Assembly (NCBI GenBank): GCA_031287735.1
Contig: JAITSO010000057.1
Coordinates: 1 to 41,368, forward strand
Direction of reading: 5' to 3'
From: Elusimicrobiota bacterium
GTDB taxonomy: Bacteria > Elusimicrobiota > Endomicrobiia > Endomicrobiales > Endomicrobiaceae
Length of the DNA stretch: 41,368 nucleotides
A model generated the notes under the pieces. It was not told the DNA's origin and ran no database searches. It saw only the letters and a list, made by a program, of their open reading frames with translations. A program made the translations under genes and the position numbers. Shown here in pieces: positions 16,309 to 26,732 of this stretch (positions are counted from its first letter, which is position 1; the number at the start of each line of letters is the position of its first letter).

Positions 16309-17232
16309 CTAATTGCCACTTTTTTTGTTTTGTTGAAAGTCTTTGAAAAGTTCGGCTATTGAGCCAATAGATGCTGTGACAGCAGAGGTCTCAAGCGGTA
16401 AAAAAACTTTTGTAGCTCTTCCGTCAGCAATTTTTTCAAGAGCTTCAAGATACTTTATCGCTATAAGATCACTTGTTGGATTTCCACTATGTATCGCATT
16501 ATAAACAACTTCCACTTTATATTTCTCGGCTTCAGCTACTTTCATTATAGCTTCAGCTTGTCCTGTTGCTTCTAAAACCTGTTTTTCTTTTGTCGCTTGT
16601 GCTTCGAGAATCACAGCTTGCTTGGCGCCTTCAGCTTTTAAAATAGCAGATTGCCTTAAGCCCTCGGCTTCTAAAATATTAGCTCTTTTTTCCCTTTCAG
16701 CTTTCATTTGCTTTGACATTGCATCTGTAATATCCTTCGGTGGATCTATTTTTTGTATTTCAACTCTAGTTACCTTCACTCCCCATTTGTCTGTCGCTTC
16801 GTCCATAACATTCCTTAATTGAGTATTTATTTTCTCCCTTGAAGTAAGAGTACTGTCAAGTTCCATGTCTCCAATAACATTCCTTAAATTAGTTTGAGCA
16901 AGTTTTAAAGCAGCAAGTGCAAAATTTTCTATGTTGTAAATCACCCTTACTGGATCTGTCACTTGAAAGTAAATTATGGCATCTACAACAACCGAAACAT
17001 TATCTTTTGTGATAACACTTTGTGGCGGTACATCTATCACACGTTCTCTCATATCAACCCTAATCATCCTTTGAAAAACAGGTATTATGATATTTGGACC
17101 TGAGTTTCTAGTGCTTGTATATTTGCCCAAGGTTTCGACAACTCCTTTCTCGTATTGTCGGATAATTTTTACAGCACTAGCAACAAAATAAACCGTAAAA
17201 ATTACAACAAAAACCATAAAAATTATCATCAC
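16309..17232 (-). CDS. SPFH/stomatin-family membrane protein (slipin, QmcA-like)
   Basis: This 307-residue protein has one N-terminal membrane anchor (residues 2-24) followed by an SPFH/band 7 domain. Typical segments are EKGVVETLGKY, RMIRVDMRERVIDVPPQ, GDMELDSTLTSREKIN and VEIQKIDPP. The alpha-helical region with Ala/Glu repeats (EAEGLRQSAILKAEGAKQ) drives oligomerisation. Such proteins build membrane scaffolds and pair with NfeD proteins, as here. Two adjacent ATG codons (17232 and 17229) follow GGAGG, and the second has the better spacing. Confidence 0.92.
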   Translation of the reverse strand: MMIIFMVFVVIFTVYFVASAVKIIRQYEKGVVETLGKYTSTRNSGPNIIIPVFQRMIRVDMRERVIDVPPQSVITKDNVSVVVDAIIYFQVTDPVRVIYNIENFALAALKLAQTNLRNVIGDMELDSTLTSREKINTQLRNVMDEATDKWGVKVTRVEIQKIDPPKDITDAMSKQMKAEREKRANILEAEGLRQSAILKAEGAKQAVILEAQATKEKQVLEATGQAEAIMKVAEAEKYKVEVVYNAIHSGNPTSDLIAIKYLEALEKIADGRATKVFLPLETSAVTASIGSIAELFKDFQQNKKSGN

Positions 17233-17242
17233 ACCTCCATTT

Positions 17243-17674
17243 TTATTCCAAATGTTTTACTACTACTGCTACATTTCCATTTGTAATCTCTATTTTAACT
17301 TTTTCACCAACTTCAAAACCAAAAGTATTGGAAGTTGCAAGCCATATTTCTCCATCAATTTTAATAAAGCCGCTTTTTGAAACTGCAATTTTTTCCGTCA
17401 CAACTGCTATTTTGCCAACAAGAGAATCTACGTTGGATGCAAATACTGATCTTTTTGATGTTACATTTTTGAACAAAGGTTTTATCACAAAAACTGAAAG
17501 TAAAGAAAATATCGCAAAAATAGAAAAATCAAGCCAAATGGATATTCTAAAAGCAGATGTCATTGACGACAAAACTGCTCCAATTGCGAGACAAAAAAAG
17601 AAAAACGTAGACGGTATCGCAATTTCTAAAACCACAAACACAAAAGCACAGACAAGCCACAACCACCAAAACAT
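17243..17674 (-). CDS. NfeD-family membrane protein
   Basis: This 143-residue short-form NfeD has three or four N-terminal membrane spans (residues 1-65) and a C-terminal OB-fold domain (about 80-143). The OB part carries SLVGKIAVVTEKIA and SKSGFIKIDGEIWLA, and a terminal KIEITNGNVAVV segment. The protease domain of long NfeD forms is absent. It sits 10 bases upstream of the stomatin gene, the conserved pairing of these families. Confidence 0.88.
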   Translation of the reverse strand: MFWWLWLVCAFVFVVLEIAIPSTFFFFCLAIGAVLSSMTSAFRISIWLDFSIFAIFSLLSVFVIKPLFKNVTSKRSVFASNVDSLVGKIAVVTEKIAVSKSGFIKIDGEIWLATSNTFGFEVGEKVKIEITNGNVAVVVKHLE

Positions 17675-17990
17675 AGATACCCCCGTCTGATTGCGATGCT
17701 ACAAAGTTTCACTTACAACCGTCAAATCATAGAAACAATTTTTTACTTAGTTTGCACATGCAATATTTTCACACTGAAAAGAAATGATTTCTATTAAATT
17801 TTGGCAAAAAACAAATAATATGATACGTGACAACAGCAGTTTAGTACAGTCAATTCTGCACTGGCAATAGTGATAATTAACTGCAATACGCCATACCATG
17901 TGCATCATAATTTTTCATTACATTTTAAAGCATTTTAAACAAACTGAAAAATGCTACCAGAACGTTTTTTAGCTATGCTGTGGAGGAAAA
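17675..17990. other. Divergent intergenic region between nfeD-like gene and tatD
   Basis: This 316-base AT-rich spacer must hold promoters for both directions. AGAAATGATTTCT near 17781-17793 is close to palindromic, and a related GAATGATTTCTATT occurs at about 25671-25684 upstream of leuS. I found no -35/-10 pair I would trust and no gene. Confidence 0.35.
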
Positions 17991-18776
17991 ATGATAATAG
18001 ATACTCACGCACACATTTGCGATACTAAATTTGATAAAGACAGAAATGAGGTCATTGAAAGGTCGTTGTCGCATGGTATTTTCAAAATTGTTGAAATTTC
18101 TTGCGAGCCGCATTACTGGGAAAAAGCTTTAAAACTTTCGGAAAGAAATGAAATTTGGACAGCTTTTGGGATACATCCAAATAACGCAAAGTCAATTAAT
18201 TGGCAAGATTGCAAAAAGCTTGAAGTATTCATAAATAACGCAAAATGTGTAGCTGTTGGAGAATGCGGATTAGATTACCATTACGATAACAGCAATGAGA
18301 ACAAAATCATTCAAAAGCAACTTTTTGCAAAGCAACTGGAGCTGTCGTTTCAATACAAAAAACCATTGATTATTCATTGCAGAGACGCTCATGAAGATAT
18401 GATAAATATCCTAAAAAATACGAGAACTGGCTACAAAGGTGTAGTTCACTGCTTCTCAGGAACGCTGCACGAAGCCGAAGAATACATAAAATTAGGTTTT
18501 TATCTCGGAATAGATGGGCCTATCACCTACAAAAACGCCGATGCTTTAAAACAGACCATCAAGGAAGTAAATATTGAAAACATGCTTATAGAAACCGATT
18601 GTCCCTATTTAAGTCCTCAAGAACACAGAGGCGAAAGAAACGAACCGTCTTATTTATTAGAAACTTTAAGAGAACTATCCACCTTAAAAAATATCCCATT
18701 TGAAACAGCAGCACAACTAACAAGCAAAAACGCAATTGATTTATTTTGGCAACCTGTTGCACATAATACACCGTAA
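17991..18776 (+). CDS. tatD: TatD-family metal-dependent hydrolase (DNase)
   Basis: This 261-residue TIM-barrel enzyme is of the TatD/YcfH type, with exonuclease activity in characterised members. Metal ligands are seen in IDTHAHICD, GECGLDYHYDNS, IHCRDAH, VHCFSGTLHEAEEY and IETDCPYLSPQ. HRGERNEPSYL is the family's usual continuation. The strong GGAGG site sits just before the ATG. It is the only + strand gene between 10.7 and 41.4 kb and ends five bases from the convergent alr stop. Confidence 0.92.
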   Translation: MIIDTHAHICDTKFDKDRNEVIERSLSHGIFKIVEISCEPHYWEKALKLSERNEIWTAFGIHPNNAKSINWQDCKKLEVFINNAKCVAVGECGLDYHYDNSNENKIIQKQLFAKQLELSFQYKKPLIIHCRDAHEDMINILKNTRTGYKGVVHCFSGTLHEAEEYIKLGFYLGIDGPITYKNADALKQTIKEVNIENMLIETDCPYLSPQEHRGERNEPSYLLETLRELSTLKNIPFETAAQLTSKNAIDLFWQPVAHNTP

Positions 18777-18781
18777 CAATT

Positions 18782-19921
18782 TCACACAAAGTTTCTTGGG
18801 ACCCGGGATGATATTGAACACACTATCTCGTAACTTATTGTTTCCTGTATTTTTGCAAGCTCTTGAGCTGTTATCATGTTATTTCCTTGTTTACCTATCA
18901 AGACAACTTCATCTCCTACCGCTACATCTTTAACATCACTCACATCTACCATTGACATGTCCATAGTAATTGTTCCAACAATAGGACAATGCTTTCCGCT
19001 AACCAAAACCTTTGCTTTGTTTGACAAAGATCTACTGTAGCCATCTCCATAACCGACAGAAATCGTAGCTATCAGGGAGTTTTTTCTTGCCACCCAAACT
19101 TTACCATAACTTACACTAATCCCTGAATAAACTTTTTTTAGCTGTATTATTCTCGTCTTCCATGAAAGGGCCGGCTTCAGTTTTAAAGTTTTTTCAGCAT
19201 CGCTAAACGGCAAAATGCCGTAAAGGGCAATTCCGGGGCGTACCATATCTAAGTGAGTTTCTTTGTATTTTAAAATAGCTGCCGAATTAGCACAATGCGC
19301 CAAGAACCTTAAATTTAATTTTTTGCGTGCAAAATTAACAATTTCCATAAATTCATTCAATTGGTTACGCGTTGACACCGCATCTGTATCAGCCACCGGA
19401 AAATGAGTAAACATTCCTGTCATATTCAACCTACTATCATTAGCAATCTCTCGCAAAATTTCATAAGCACTATTTTTATCAACACCAATTCTACCCATAC
19501 CAAGCTCTGCTTTTAAATGGAAAGAAATTTTCTTACTTGAATATTTTAGTATGTTTTTCAAAGACTTGAAAGTATCAGCTGAATAAATAGAAAGCGTTAA
19601 AGAATTTTTTGCAGCAACTTCAAATATTGCAGCAGAAAAGCAATTACCGAGAACTAAAATATCTGTACTAGTTCCTATTCCGCCCTGCCTAAGCTGAATT
19701 CCTTCTTCTATGCAAGCCACACCTATATAAGTAACTTTAAGTTTCTCGGCCTCTTGGGCAAGAACGAGAGCACCGTGTCCATACGCATTATTTTTCAGAA
19801 TTGGCATGATCTTTGTATTTTTCGAAAGCATTTTGCGAATAGTCTTAAAATTTGAAGCAAAATCGTCCACATTTACTTCTACAGTATTTTGACGGTAACA
19901 AAAACAATTACTTTTTTTCAT
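18782..19921 (-). CDS. alr: Alanine racemase
   Basis: This 379-residue PLP enzyme makes D-alanine for peptidoglycan. Lys43 in ILKNNAYGHG binds PLP, and Tyr272 in SVSYGKVW is the second catalytic base. HLKAELGMGRIG, LDMVRPGIALYG, SVGYGDGYSR and TMDMSMVDV are family segments. The frame is open 25 codons further upstream, but the ATG at 19921 follows a GGAAG site and fits the family start. Together with mraY and murD it indicates an active peptidoglycan pathway. Confidence 0.93.
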   Translation of the reverse strand: MKKSNCFCYRQNTVEVNVDDFASNFKTIRKMLSKNTKIMPILKNNAYGHGALVLAQEAEKLKVTYIGVACIEEGIQLRQGGIGTSTDILVLGNCFSAAIFEVAAKNSLTLSIYSADTFKSLKNILKYSSKKISFHLKAELGMGRIGVDKNSAYEILREIANDSRLNMTGMFTHFPVADTDAVSTRNQLNEFMEIVNFARKKLNLRFLAHCANSAAILKYKETHLDMVRPGIALYGILPFSDAEKTLKLKPALSWKTRIIQLKKVYSGISVSYGKVWVARKNSLIATISVGYGDGYSRSLSNKAKVLVSGKHCPIVGTITMDMSMVDVSDVKDVAVGDEVVLIGKQGNNMITAQELAKIQETISYEIVCSISSRVPRNFV

Positions 19922-19998
19922 TATATTTACTTCCAAAATATATAGTTGTTGCAAAAAAATTGCTTTAACCCAAAAATTTTCAAATATAATCTGCAAGT

Positions 19999-20748
19999 CT
20001 ATCTTTTTATTATAGTTCCTTTTAAATTTTTTATTGACACGCTTCCATTACAAATCCATACTTCTTTTACACCTTTTGATATGGCATGTTGACAAGATTT
20101 TATTTTAGGTATCATGCCACCAGTGATAGTTTGGTTTTTAATTAAATTAGGTATTTCTCTAATTTCAATTTTTTCAATAAGCTTTTTGTTTTTATCTAAA
20201 ACACCGCAGACATCCGTTAAAAAAATAAGCCTTTTTGCTTTAAATGCACAGGCTAAAGCGTTTGCTACTTCGTCGGCATTCACATTTAACGAGTTCCCGT
20301 TTTTATCGCAAGCTATGGAAGCAATTACAGGAACGAAACTATAATTTAAGAGCGTTTCAATAAGTTTTCTATTTGTTTTTACAGGTGTTCCGACAAATCC
20401 TAATTTTTTTATTTTTTTACATATTATTGATTTTGCATCTTTTGCAGAAATACCAACGGGATTTGCACCATATTTGAGCAAATTTGAGACAATAATACGG
20501 TTGACCTTGCCACTTAAGGCAAGCTCTGCAATTTCTAATGTTTGCTTATCAGTTAAACGTAAACCGTTTAAGAATTTGCTTTTTATTTGAAACTTATCAA
20601 GTAAAAAATTTATTTCTGAACCACCACCATGCACCAAAATATTTTTTGCTTCTTTTGAAACAGAAGCAAGTTCTTTCAAAAATTTATTTTGAATTTTTGG
20701 GGTTTTTATTAAACTACCTCCAAACTTAATGATTGACAAGTTATTCAT
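19999..20748 (-). CDS. argB: Acetylglutamate kinase
   Basis: This 249-residue amino-acid kinase phosphorylates N-acetylglutamate in arginine synthesis. IIKFGGSLIK, ILVHGGGSEIN, LNGLRLTD, NVNADEVANALA, LIFLTDVCGVLD and TGGMIPKIKSC are the expected nucleotide and substrate motifs. Its length is at the short end, as in feedback-insensitive forms. It overlaps the upstream channel gene by four bases (ATGA), so the two are co-translated. Confidence 0.93.
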   Translation of the reverse strand: MNNLSIIKFGGSLIKTPKIQNKFLKELASVSKEAKNILVHGGGSEINFLLDKFQIKSKFLNGLRLTDKQTLEIAELALSGKVNRIIVSNLLKYGANPVGISAKDAKSIICKKIKKLGFVGTPVKTNRKLIETLLNYSFVPVIASIACDKNGNSLNVNADEVANALACAFKAKRLIFLTDVCGVLDKNKKLIEKIEIREIPNLIKNQTITGGMIPKIKSCQHAISKGVKEVWICNGSVSIKNLKGTIIKR

Positions 20749-22013
20749 AAGTTTTCCCTTTTTGAATTTTTTGCAATAAGTTCTAAATCAGCACCAGATG
20801 GGTTTTGAAAAATTTTCAAACCAAATTCTGGCATAACTGCAAGCAAATGGTCTATTATATCAGCTTGAAAGTGTTCGTAGTTTTTCCACTTTTTATCTGA
20901 ACTAAACAAATAAAATTCCATCTCTAAACCATTTTGATCATTTTTTAAGTACCGAACCATAGTAGTGAGATCTTTGGCTGTGGTCGGCAAAGAAGCAATG
21001 TATTTTTCGGCGTAGGTACGATAAGTTCCTAAATTTGTCAAATACCTACCTGAAATATAATTATACTTGGAAAAGTCTAGTTTTTTGTTGTGTGCTGAAG
21101 TTTCATCTATTTTTTTATTCATGTAATCTGCAATAAGTGAAATTTTAGAGAGCTTTTTAACTTCTTCTTTTGACAAGAAACGAACTGTCCGTGCATCAAT
21201 GTACAAAGAACGTTTAATACGTCTGCCGCCCGATTCAGACATTCCTCGCCAATTCTTAAAACTGTCGGAAATTAAAGAGTAAATTGGAACTGTAATAATT
21301 GTGTTGTCCCAATTTTGTACTTTTACAATTTGCAAAGTAATATCTACTATCAAACCGTCGGCATTATATTTGGGCATTTCAATCCAATCGCCGATTCTAA
21401 CCAGATCATTTTCGGATAGCTGAATATTTGACACAAAACCAAGAATAGAATCTTTGAAAACTAAAAGGAGAACGGCACTTGCTGCCCCAAGCCCACTTAA
21501 AATCCCTACCGGAGAAACCTTTACGATTGTGGTTATGGATAATATCACGCCAACAACATAGAAAAAAATTTTGATTATCTGAGCATAGCTTTTAAGAGGT
21601 TTTCGTTTGGAACGCTCTGTATATCTGCGTTGATAAAAAATATGGACACCGTCAATAAAAGCACAGCAAATACTCGCCGTCATAAGTGCAATGCATGAAA
21701 GAATTAGACGCTGAAAAAAAAGATATACGTTGTTATGCGGATAAAACAAAAGCAACAGCACATAAGCGGCAACAGCAGGGATTATACGTAAGCACCGAGA
21801 GAAAAAAGTGCTTTCCGTAAACACAATTTTCCATATAGTATTTGAATTTTTGAACCTTTTTGAGATGATAGACGTGATTAACAAAGCCGACAATTTGGTC
21901 GCTATAAATACAATTAAAACAAAAACAATAATAGAAGCTACCTCAAGGAATAAAGGATTTATGTTGACTTTTGAACCTGCTTGGGAAAATAAATTTACAA
22001 ACAAAGCTACCAC
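20745..22013 (-). CDS. Mechanosensitive channel of the MscS family (YbdG-like)
   Basis: In this 422-residue membrane protein, five hydrophobic segments in the first ~200 residues lead to the pore-lining helix (VSPVGILSGLGAASAVLLLVFKD, split here as SPVGILSGLGAASAVLLLV). The cytoplasmic beta domain carries VRIGDWIEMPKYNADG, very close to E. coli YbdG. Such channels open under hypo-osmotic stress. The gene is 14 bases after proB, so an osmotic-stress gene and a proline-synthesis gene share a transcript. Confidence 0.9.
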   Translation of the reverse strand: MVALFVNLFSQAGSKVNINPLFLEVASIIVFVLIVFIATKLSALLITSIISKRFKNSNTIWKIVFTESTFFSRCLRIIPAVAAYVLLLLFYPHNNVYLFFQRLILSCIALMTASICCAFIDGVHIFYQRRYTERSKRKPLKSYAQIIKIFFYVVGVILSITTIVKVSPVGILSGLGAASAVLLLVFKDSILGFVSNIQLSENDLVRIGDWIEMPKYNADGLIVDITLQIVKVQNWDNTIITVPIYSLISDSFKNWRGMSESGGRRIKRSLYIDARTVRFLSKEEVKKLSKISLIADYMNKKIDETSAHNKKLDFSKYNYISGRYLTNLGTYRTYAEKYIASLPTTAKDLTTMVRYLKNDQNGLEMEFYLFSSDKKWKNYEHFQADIIDHLLAVMPEFGLKIFQNPSGADLELIAKNSKRENL

Positions 22014-22027
22014 TTGCTGTCTCCATT

Positions 22028-23113
22028 TTATAGTAAAACCAAATTATCACGATTCACAATTTCGTCATCACTGGTTGGAAAAATTTTGTTTACAGCAGCT
22101 GTATTTTTACCCTTGATTTTTTCAAGACTTTCGTTATCGTAATTAGTTAAACCTCTTGCGAAGTCTTTTGAAGAATTTAAAACTCTGATATTGATAGTAT
22201 CGCCTCTTTTGAAATTTCCGCTTATTTTTACTACGCCGGCAGAAAGCAAGCTTTTTCCTCTTTCGCATATAATTTTTGCAGCTTTTGCATCTACAAAAAC
22301 AAAACCTTTAGGTTTCTTGCTAAAAGCTATCCAGCTTTTTTTTGCTCTAATCCGGTTTTGACTTGCTTTTATTACGGTACCAATTTTACCTTCCATTATT
22401 TCTTCTAAAAATTGCACTTTCGAAGAATTCGCAATTATTGTCTCTATGGCACTACCAGATGCTATTTTGGCGGCAGCTATTTTTGTTTTCATACCGCCGG
22501 TTCCTTTTTCACTTGTAGAATCGCTACCTGCAAAGCTTTCAATTTCATCGGTAATTTCATCTATAACTTTTATAAGGCTTGCTTTCGACGGGTGTCCAGC
22601 ATAAAAACCATCAACGTCTGTGAAAATAATAAGCTTATCGGCATTAACAGCAGAGCTTACTAATGCAGCAAGTGTGTCGTTGTCGCCAAATTTTATTTCA
22701 TCCACAGCTACTGTATCGTTCTCGTTTACAATAGGAACTACTCCATTGGAAATTAAATAATTTAAAGTGTTTCGCAAATTTATATAACTCTGTCTTTTTT
22801 CGAAATCGTCTCTCGTTAAAAGAATTTGAGCAACAGCCATTGAATATTTTGCAAAATTTTTGGAATAAGCGTTTATAACTAAGGGTTGTCCTATTGCGGC
22901 AAGTGCTTGTTTTGCGTTTAAACTTTTCGGTTTAATTTTTAGTTTTAAACATTGCAATCCGGCGCCTATGGCGCCTGAACTAACAACAAGTATTTCGTTT
23001 TTCTTGCTTCTAAGTTTCGAGATTTGTTCAGATAAATTAAGGATATATTTTTGGTTAACAGAACCATCTGGCAAAGTCAGCGAACTAGTACCTATTTTTA
23101 TACATATTCTCAT
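22028..23113 (-). CDS. proB: Glutamate 5-kinase
   Basis: This 361-residue enzyme makes glutamyl 5-phosphate, the first step of proline synthesis. The kinase domain has [56 protein letters not shown] and GTGGMKTKI. The C-terminal PUA domain (about 270-355) is present. A TTG codon 21 bases upstream could extend the frame, but the ATG at 23113 has a GAGGG site at the right distance. proA is not in the window. Confidence 0.93.
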   Translation of the reverse strand: MRICIKIGTSSLTLPDGSVNQKYILNLSEQISKLRSKKNEILVVSSGAIGAGLQCLKLKIKPKSLNAKQALAAIGQPLVINAYSKNFAKYSMAVAQILLTRDDFEKRQSYINLRNTLNYLISNGVVPIVNENDTVAVDEIKFGDNDTLAALVSSAVNADKLIIFTDVDGFYAGHPSKASLIKVIDEITDEIESFAGSDSTSEKGTGGMKTKIAAAKIASGSAIETIIANSSKVQFLEEIMEGKIGTVIKASQNRIRAKKSWIAFSKKPKGFVFVDAKAAKIICERGKSLLSAGVVKISGNFKRGDTINIRVLNSSKDFARGLTNYDNESLEKIKGKNTAAVNKIFPTSDDEIVNRDNLVLL

Positions 23114-23149
23114 TACAACAACCCTCTTTTTCAACCACTTTTCGGCTAC

Positions 23150-25588
23150 TCACAAAGCGACAACAGTAAAAATTTTATTTTGAATGTATATGAATTTTAT
23201 AATTTGCTTATTTTTTAGATGCAGTGCAATTTTTTCGTCTGCAAGAACTGCTTCTTTGACGGATTGTTCGTTGCTGTCTGGAATGATGTTGATTTTGCCT
23301 CTAACTTTTCCATTTATTTGTATGGGAATTTCTATAGTGTCAAACTTGATTTTGCTTTCATCATAGTTAGGCCATTTGTAAGACGAAATGAAATTTTTAT
23401 TCCCTAAATTTTCCCAAATTTCTTCACAAAGATGCGGCGTAAAAGGTGTCATAAGCAAAACAACGTTTTTGTAAACTTCAAGCGAAACTCCATCATCATT
23501 TGAGTGATATTTATAAGAATACAACGCATTGACAAGCTCCATAATAGAAGATATTGCTGTGTTAAATTGTGATTCTTTTTCTATATCGTTTGTGACTTTT
23601 TTTATCGTCTGATGCATTATTCTTAAAATATCATTTTTGTCTTTTTCTTCAGCGGGTTTTTGAGATTTTGTAAAAATTAAATCATAAAGACGCCAAACTC
23701 TATTTATAAATCTCCAACAACCTTCAACTCCATCGTCCGACCATTCAAGTTGCTTTTGAACAGGAGCTGCAAAAAGAATGAAAAGCCTTGCAGTATCTGC
23801 ACCGTATTTTACAACTATCTCATCAGGACTTACAATATTTCCTTTTGATTTAGACATTGCACTTCCGCCTAAAGTTACCATCCCTTGAGTTAAAAGATTT
23901 GTGAAAGGCTCATTGCTTTTTACAAGTCCTAAATCTCTCATAACTTTATGCCAAAATCTTGAATAAATTAAATGCATGCAGGCGTGTTCTATTCCGCCGA
24001 TATACTGCTCTACCGGCATCCAATAATTTACTTTTTCTACGTCAAAAGGCACTTTGTCATTATGTGCGTCGCAATAGCGCAAGAAATACCAAGATGAGTC
24101 TACAAAAGTATCCATGGTATCCGTTTCTCTTTTTGCAGCTGCACCGCATTTTGGACATTTTGTATTTACAAAACTTTCGCTTGATTTTAATGGCGACTCG
24201 CCTTCACCTGTAAATTCTACGTCTTCAGGAAGAGTAATCGGCAAATCTTTTTCATTTGCAGCGACGATACCGCATTTTGAACAATGAATCATAGGAATAG
24301 GAGTTCCCCAGTATCTTTGCCTTGATATGAGCCAATCTTTGAGTTTAAAATTTATTGTTTTTTTGCCAAAACCTTGTGCTTCAACCCATGAAGATATTTT
24401 TTCAAAAGCTTGTGACGACTTAATTCCATCAAAAATTTCTGAATTCACTAGAACGCCTTCACCCTCATAAGCTGATTTTTCAACTGAAGAATTTTCGCCC
24501 TTTATAACTTCTATAATGGAAGTGCCGTATTTTTTTGCAAACTCCCAATCTCTTTGGTCATGAGCCGGCACAGCCATAATCGCGCCGGTGCCATAACCTG
24601 TTAAGACGTAATCTGCTGCAAATATTGGGATTTTCTTTCCATTTGCAGGGTTTACCGCACTTATTCCTTTAAGTTCAACACCTGTTTTTTCTTTGCTTTG
24701 GGATCTTTCAATATTTGATTTTTTTGCACTTTCAGAAATGTATTTTTCAACTTCATTGTAGTTTGTAATTTTAGATTTTATATCGGAAATAATCTCGTGT
24801 TCAGGTGCTACTGCCATAAAAGTTGCTCCAAAAATTGTATCCGGTCTTGTGGTAAATATTTTTAAAATTTTATCGCTTTCATCAATTTTAAAGTCAACCT
24901 CTGCACCAAAAGATTTGCCTATCCAATTTTTTTGCATTGATAAAACTTGCCCAGACCAACCTGAAAGTTCTTTATGTGCTTCCAAAAGTTCGTCGGCGTA
25001 ATTTGTGATTTTTATAAACCACTGCTCCATATCCCTACGTTCCACAGCACTTGAGCATCTCCAACATTTTCCGTCTGAAACTTGTTCATTTGCCAAAACA
25101 GTATTGCAAGAAGGGCACCAATTTACATTTGATTTTTTTCTAAAAACCAAACCTTTTTCCCACATTTTTATAAAATACCATTGATTCCATTTATAATATT
25201 GAGGTTCGCAAGTAGCAAATTCTCTGTTCCAATCATATGAAATGCCAAGTCCTTTAAACTGCTGTTTCATTCTTGCTATATTTTGTTTAGTCCATTTTGC
25301 AGGATGAATTTTATTTTTTATGGCGGCATTTTCGGCAGGCAGTCCAAATGCGTCCCAACCTATAGGGTGTATTACATTTTTGCCTTTCATTTTATGAAAA
25401 CGTGCAAAAACATCTCCTATGCCATAATTTCGAACATGACCCATGTGAAGATTTCCAGACGGGTAAGGCAGCATCACAAGACAATAATATTTTTCCTCTC
25501 CAGTCGTTTCAAAATTTTCAAAAACCTTGTCATCTTCCCATTTTTTCTGCCACTTTTTTTCTACTTCCAAATGATTGTAGTCTGACAT
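23150..25588 (-). CDS. leuS: Leucyl-tRNA synthetase
   Basis: This 812-residue class I synthetase is full length for the bacterial form. The HIGH motif is HMGH at residues 48-51 in PYPSGNLHMGHVRNYG. Zinc-type Cys pairs (WCPSC, CWRC, HCSKC, KCPKC) and the CP1 editing domain with TTRPDTIFGAT and the GTGAIMAVPAHD segment follow. The second signature reads AMSKSKGN, with Ala for the usual first Lys. An AGGAG site precedes the start. A decayed copy of its first ~25 codons lies at 29.03-29.13 kb. Confidence 0.96.
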   Translation of the reverse strand: MSDYNHLEVEKKWQKKWEDDKVFENFETTGEEKYYCLVMLPYPSGNLHMGHVRNYGIGDVFARFHKMKGKNVIHPIGWDAFGLPAENAAIKNKIHPAKWTKQNIARMKQQFKGLGISYDWNREFATCEPQYYKWNQWYFIKMWEKGLVFRKKSNVNWCPSCNTVLANEQVSDGKCWRCSSAVERRDMEQWFIKITNYADELLEAHKELSGWSGQVLSMQKNWIGKSFGAEVDFKIDESDKILKIFTTRPDTIFGATFMAVAPEHEIISDIKSKITNYNEVEKYISESAKKSNIERSQSKEKTGVELKGISAVNPANGKKIPIFAADYVLTGYGTGAIMAVPAHDQRDWEFAKKYGTSIIEVIKGENSSVEKSAYEGEGVLVNSEIFDGIKSSQAFEKISSWVEAQGFGKKTINFKLKDWLISRQRYWGTPIPMIHCSKCGIVAANEKDLPITLPEDVEFTGEGESPLKSSESFVNTKCPKCGAAAKRETDTMDTFVDSSWYFLRYCDAHNDKVPFDVEKVNYWMPVEQYIGGIEHACMHLIYSRFWHKVMRDLGLVKSNEPFTNLLTQGMVTLGGSAMSKSKGNIVSPDEIVVKYGADTARLFILFAAPVQKQLEWSDDGVEGCWRFINRVWRLYDLIFTKSQKPAEEKDKNDILRIMHQTIKKVTNDIEKESQFNTAISSIMELVNALYSYKYHSNDDGVSLEVYKNVVLLMTPFTPHLCEEIWENLGNKNFISSYKWPNYDESKIKFDTIEIPIQINGKVRGKINIIPDSNEQSVKEAVLADEKIALHLKNKQIIKFIYIQNKIFTVVAL

Positions 25589-25603
25589 TTTATGCTCCTA
25601 AAA
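25510..25603. repeat. leuS 5' end, intact copy of a ~90 bp direct duplication
   Basis: This segment covers the leuS ribosome-binding site, start codon and first ~25 codons. It matches 29033-29127 in the same orientation, with scattered substitutions and one gap. On the minus strand both copies read TTTTAGGAGCATAAA then ATGTCA. The two copies bracket two RM systems. Confidence 0.8.
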
Positions 25604-25715
25604 TTCTGTATGTTGCAATTTAAGACTCATACTTAAATGTTTTGTTGAATGCAGTATTTGAAAAAATAAAAGAATGATTTCTATTGCTTACGTCGCAAAA
25701 ATTCTAAGCACAACA

Positions 25716-26732
25716 TCACTGAAAATGATTATATTTTTTATCTAAAATATGCAAATATTCATAAGTAAAAAACGCTTTGTGGTTTCTATTTTCAGTTTTG
25801 TCTGATTTGAATCTTTGATATTTGCATTTAACAACATTATATTTGCCATACCGCTTCATAACAGATTTAATATCGTCTAAACTCATAAGACCTTCATTAT
25901 TATAGCTCAAAAAAATATATTTAAACTTTGCGTCCTCAATAATATCTTGAAAACTTTTAAGCACATTATTTTTAGTGCAATAATTTGAGCGAAAATATTT
26001 TCTTAAACCTGTCTTACCTTTTGGAATAAAATTATCATATTTTGCGACGGTATTTAACAAATGGTAATTAGCACCATATTGCCTTTCATTATAAGGCGGG
26101 TCTAAATATAAAATATCCCCTGAAATTTGTTTTATTAACTTATTGCTGTCTTCATTGTAAACTTCGTGTGAGTTATCGTTGATTTCAAACAAAGCAGGTT
26201 CTAAAAAAATTTTTTTAGCAGCGGTCTTTTTTATGTTTTTCAAAAATGCTCCATAAACAGAAGCTGTATTTGCAACTTTATCGGCAGATTCAATCAAAGA
26301 TACAAGTAAAGAATAATATACGTTGCCATTTATTATCTTATTTTTAAACCATACTTCTATTTGTCGTCTTATAGCATCTATTTTTTGCCCATTTTCATCT
26401 GTAAAATATTGACGGTTGCTGCCGCTGCCTAAACAATAATTTTTATAAATAAAACCATCTTCAATTAAAGGCAAATTATTTAACATATCCAGCAAATTAG
26501 AAACATCGAAATATCTGTGATTTTCAATATAATTTTTATTCAATACGTAACTGTAATATTCAATATCATTACTAATTACTTTTTTTACATCTTTTTTAAA
26601 AATTCTACCGATTATCCCCGTGCCGGCAAACAAATCGCAAAATATTTTATCAGATAAATTTTGCCCGACAATTGAACAAATTGTATCTTTGATAAACGAT
26701 GATAATTTAAATTTTGAACCAATATAATTCAT
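25716..26732 (-). CDS. DNA adenine methyltransferase, D12 class (RM system 1)
   Basis: This 338-residue methylase begins NYIGSKFKL, the FxGxK-like motif X of the D12 (Dam-like) family. Motif I, DLFAGTG, is at residues 33-39, and the catalytic motif IV, DPPYNERQY, starts at 211. This order is typical of alpha-class m6A methylases. The start was set at the ATG at 26732 with a GAGGG site; an upstream TTG extension reads into the remains of the endonuclease. Its start overlaps the end of the endonuclease remnant (ATGA). The recognition sequence is unknown. Confidence 0.88.
   Translation of the reverse strand: MNYIGSKFKLSSFIKDTICSIVGQNLSDKIFCDLFAGTGIIGRIFKKDVKKVISNDIEYYSYVLNKNYIENHRYFDVSNLLDMLNNLPLIEDGFIYKNYCLGSGSNRQYFTDENGQKIDAIRRQIEVWFKNKIINGNVYYSLLVSLIESADKVANTASVYGAFLKNIKKTAAKKIFLEPALFEINDNSHEVYNEDSNKLIKQISGDILYLDPPYNERQYGANYHLLNTVAKYDNFIPKGKTGLRKYFRSNYCTKNNVLKSFQDIIEDAKFKYIFLSYNNEGLMSLDDIKSVMKRYGKYNVVKCKYQRFKSDKTENRNHKAFFTYEYLHILDKKYNHFQ

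Noticed and set aside
16160-16310. RNase P RNA or other known structural RNA (ACAGAAAGTCCG near 16239-16250)
   Set aside because: Only a short resemblance to one conserved block; the other conserved parts and order are missing.
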